A stretch of DNA of 64,000 bases from Brevibacterium sp. S22 (GTDB taxonomy: Bacteria; Actinomycetota; Actinomycetes; Actinomycetales; Brevibacteriaceae): positions 186,001 to 250,000 of the forward strand of contig NZ_RHFG01000002.1 in the NCBI RefSeq assembly GCF_004745485.1. The letters are read 5' to 3'. The position numbers and the translations under genes were made by a program. Shown here one piece after another: positions 62,063 through 64,000 of this stretch (its first letter is position 1; each line of letters starts with the position of its first letter). Below the pieces are notes generated by a model. It was not told the origin of the DNA. It was given only the letters and a program-made list of their open reading frames with translations, and searched no databases.

Positions 62063-62122
62063 TTGTCTGGTCATTCCGCGGCGTTTCAGACGCCACAAGC
62101 GCCGCGGAATGACCAGACAATA
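62063..62122. terminator. 22-bp perfect inverted repeat before crgA 3' end
   Basis: ATTGTCTGGTCATTCCGCGGCG (62063-62084) pairs perfectly with 62101-62122, enclosing 16 bases that can form a short inner stem. It starts 13 bp beyond the crgA stop (leftward), so it can terminate crgA transcription; its length is unusual for a terminator. Confidence 0.7.
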
Positions 62123-62134
62123 GAGGTGAGTGTG

Positions 62135-62839
62135 CTATCGCCAGCGTGTGGACATGATCAGACCCGCCACGAAGAAGGCGAAGCCGATGAGGATGTTCCA
62201 GTTGCCCCACGCTTCGACGGGAAAAGCGCCCTGGGTGATGTAGAAGGTGACGAGCCAGATCAGGCCGACGAGCAGCAGGCCGATGAGGACCGGCAGGAAC
62301 CAGCTCGGGTTCGGCTTGACCGTCTGCTGACCCGAGGTCGACGTGTAGCTCGCGGTCTTACGCCCCTGGGGGCGTTTGGCCGGATTGCCCGAACGCGACG
62401 TGCGCTTGGCCGTCGACCCCTTCGAGCCGGCGGCCTTGGAAGCCGACGTCTTCGACGACTTCGCATCCTTGGACGACTTCCCGTCCTTGACTGACTTCTC
62501 GTCCTCGGCCGACTCTGACTTCTTGTCCTTCGACGTCGTGGCCTTCTTCCCGGCGGCTGCAGTCTCGGAGGTCTTAGCAGAAGTCTTGTCTGAGGCCTTC
62601 TCGTCCGACTCCTCGTCCGCGGCTTCGTCCGTCATATCGTCGGCAGCAGCGTCGGAGGCGTCCGAATCGGTGTCTGCAACATCAGCGACATCAGCATCGG
62701 CGACATCGGTGTGAAGCGATTCGGTCTCGAGTTCCTCGACCTCGGTCGTCTCGACCTCTGCGGCGGAATCGGCCTGCTTCGCCTTGGCCGCCGACGAAGT
62801 GCGAGAAGTGCGCTGGGGGCGTCCTTTGGACTTGGCCAC
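62135..62839 (-). CDS. crgA: Cell division protein CrgA with long N-terminal extension
   Basis: CrgA is a two-helix membrane protein that interacts with FtsZ-ring and peptidoglycan proteins. The C-terminal ~65 residues are the CrgA domain: NPSWFLPVLIGLLLVGLIWL, then ITQGAFPVEAWGNWNILIGF and ending MSTRWR. Usual members have 60-100 residues; this one has 234, with ~165 extra residues that are first very acidic (DVADADVADVADTDSD) and then lysine/serine-rich (KSSKDAKSSKTSASK). GTG 62839 follows AAGGAG. It is divergent from the sortase gene. Confidence 0.93.
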   Translation of the reverse strand: MAKSKGRPQRTSRTSSAAKAKQADSAAEVETTEVEELETESLHTDVADADVADVADTDSDASDAAADDMTDEAADEESDEKASDKTSAKTSETAAAGKKATTSKDKKSESAEDEKSVKDGKSSKDAKSSKTSASKAAGSKGSTAKRTSRSGNPAKRPQGRKTASYTSTSGQQTVKPNPSWFLPVLIGLLLVGLIWLVTFYITQGAFPVEAWGNWNILIGFAFFVAGLIMSTRWR

Positions 62840-63067
62840 AAGTACTCCTTTGTCGGCCGACCGCCGGTGGGGTCGCCGAATGAATGGTTGGGGACGATCG
62901 CAGACCAGTCTACTCGCGGCGGGGGTCACAGTGAAAAACTCCGACTACCCTGAAAGCGTTCCGAGCGCGCCACGAACGATGATTCTCATAGGATAAAGTG
63001 CATAGGGGTGTCCCGCCTGTCTCACGGACGGCCCCGACAATGCAGTGACAGTCACGGAGCAGAAGTG

Positions 63068-64000
63068 GTGAATAGTTCCTCCTCGGGTAACGAGCCGGGC
63101 GTGAATCCGCCCTCGCGACCCACTATCCGTCCTGCTCAGAGACGGATGCCCCCCTCCCATTCCGCTGATCAGCATGTCGGGCACTCCGGCGGCCAGTCCG
63201 CAGACGGCTTCGATGCCGCAGATGAACAGGCTCTGCCGAGCCGCCGCGAGCTGCGGCGCAGGGAAGCCGAAGCCGCCGCGGCCCAGGGTGAGCCGACGGC
63301 CGTCTACTCCGATGCCCCACCCGTCTATCAGGCGCCCCCGCACAACCACCTCGGCGAGGACGGATCTCAGGGTCGCACTGGAGGTCAGCGACGTCGCCAG
63401 CCCGCGCAGCGGGAACCGCTCGGTCCGATCCGCGGCACCGTGCGGACCTTCGGCGAACTGTGCATCACAGCCGGTCTCATCCTCATCCTCTTCGTCGTCT
63501 GGCAGCTGTGGTGGACGGACATCCAGGCCAATCGCGACAACGAAGTGCTCGCCGACGAACTCACCCAGGACTGGGCCAACCAGGACCCGAACGAACTGCC
63601 CGACGATCCGGACGAACCCGTCGTCGCCGACCCGGTGGACAAGAACAGTGCCTTCGGGATCTTCTACATCCCGCGCTTCGGCGACGACTACTACCGCACC
63701 GTCGCCGAGGGTGTCGACCTCGAACCCGTGCTCAACCGGATGGGCGTCGGCCGCTACCCGAACTCGGCGATGCCGGGCGAGGTCGGGAACTTCTCCATCG
63801 CCGGTCACCGCGTGACCTACGGCAAGCCGCTCAACCAGATCGCGAACCTGCGCCCGGGCGATGAGATCATCGTCCAGACGAAGGACGGCTTCTACACCTA
63901 CACCTTCCGCAACTTCGACATCATCCTCCCCGATGCCGTCGAAGTGCTCTCACCGGTGCCGGACGAACCTGACTTCAAGGGCAAGGATCGGATCCTGACG
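63068..64000 (+). CDS. Class E sortase (3' end cut by window)
   Basis: A membrane-anchored transpeptidase that attaches surface proteins to the cell wall. The visible 311 residues comprise a long polar N-terminus, one transmembrane helix (ELCITAGLILILFVVWQLWW) and the sortase domain: AFGIFYIPRFGDDYYRTV, then MPGEVGNFSIAGHRVTYGKP with the catalytic histidine, and FRNFDIILPDAVEVLSP. The frame is open to base 64000 and ends KDRILT, just where the TLxTC motif with the active cysteine should begin. GTG 63068 was chosen after a GGAG site at 63055. The position next to crgA is conserved. Confidence 0.92.
   Translation, partial: MNSSSSGNEPGVNPPSRPTIRPAQRRMPPSHSADQHVGHSGGQSADGFDAADEQALPSRRELRRREAEAAAAQGEPTAVYSDAPPVYQAPPHNHLGEDGSQGRTGGQRRRQPAQREPLGPIRGTVRTFGELCITAGLILILFVVWQLWWTDIQANRDNEVLADELTQDWANQDPNELPDDPDEPVVADPVDKNSAFGIFYIPRFGDDYYRTVAEGVDLEPVLNRMGVGRYPNSAMPGEVGNFSIAGHRVTYGKPLNQIANLRPGDEIIVQTKDGFYTYTFRNFDIILPDAVEVLSPVPDEPDFKGKDRILT

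Overview
The window is a piece of an actinobacterial chromosome spanning the replication origin. The best match by eye is Brevibacterium (Micrococcales, Brevibacteriaceae). Evidence: high GC with strongly GC-rich third codon positions; the actinobacterial order yidD-rnpA-rpmH / dnaA-dnaN-recF-dciA-gyrB-gyrA-DUF3566-tRNA-Ile-DLW39-tRNA-Ala; and an encapsulin shell gene that looks nearly identical to the linocin M18/encapsulin of Brevibacterium linens.

Layout. 1-800: yidD, rnpA and rpmH leave the origin leftwards. 800-3450: two DnaA-box-rich intergenic regions flank dnaA; the dnaA-dnaN gap is the probable oriC. 3.4-12.5 kb: replication and topology genes (dnaN, recF, dciA-like, gyrB, gyrA), a DUF3566 membrane protein, two tRNAs and a 38-residue DLW-39-type protein. 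12.9-21.7 kb: DHA2 exporter, UvrA2-type ABC protein, a cation exchanger with a MntR-like regulator, and a polar amino-acid ABC importer. 22.0-34.1 kb: an accessory block bounded by two GC-rich hairpins, with less biased codons and AT-rich promoters. It holds MarR, TetR and HxlR regulators, a hydrolase, a WrbA-like flavoprotein, an MFS exporter, an SGNH/GNAT pair, SnoaL-like and DUF6653 proteins and an ABC exporter. 34.2-39.3 kb: two aldehyde dehydrogenases and a GMC oxidoreductase opposite a GbsR/MarR-type regulator. 39.3-42.7 kb: small enzymes (VOC, NTF2-like, SDR with divergent TetR, DinB-like, DUF488). 42.9-45.0 kb: DyP peroxidase plus encapsulin. 45.0-46.3 kb: an AbiEi/DUF559 gene bracketed by two copies of a 52-bp palindromic element. 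46.4-51.8 kb: an acyl-CoA operon resembling cyclohexanecarboxylate degradation. 51.9-59.3 kb: membrane protein, tricorn protease, argS, CynX-type MFS. 59.4-64 kb: return to the conserved origin neighbourhood (ppiA, rhomboid, crgA, class E sortase cut by the window end).

How the parts work together. The two ends belong to one conserved origin neighbourhood; in Mycobacterium ppiA lies just beyond the tRNA-Ala gene. Here about 47 kb of lineage-specific metabolism, transport and stress genes separates the two halves. The strongest new-looking signals are: an ATTCTAGAA-type motif repeated at three promoters of the accessory block (a candidate small regulon); the duplicated palindrome around the DUF559 gene; tandem 21-bp-spaced operators before the acyl-CoA operon; a DnaA-box cluster about 59 kb from oriC; and several genes with a -10-like hexamer 6-7 nt before the start codon, suggesting leaderless mRNAs. 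No CRISPR array, intact insertion sequence, prophage or rRNA operon was seen. All similarity statements rest on family knowledge and reading by eye, without database searches.
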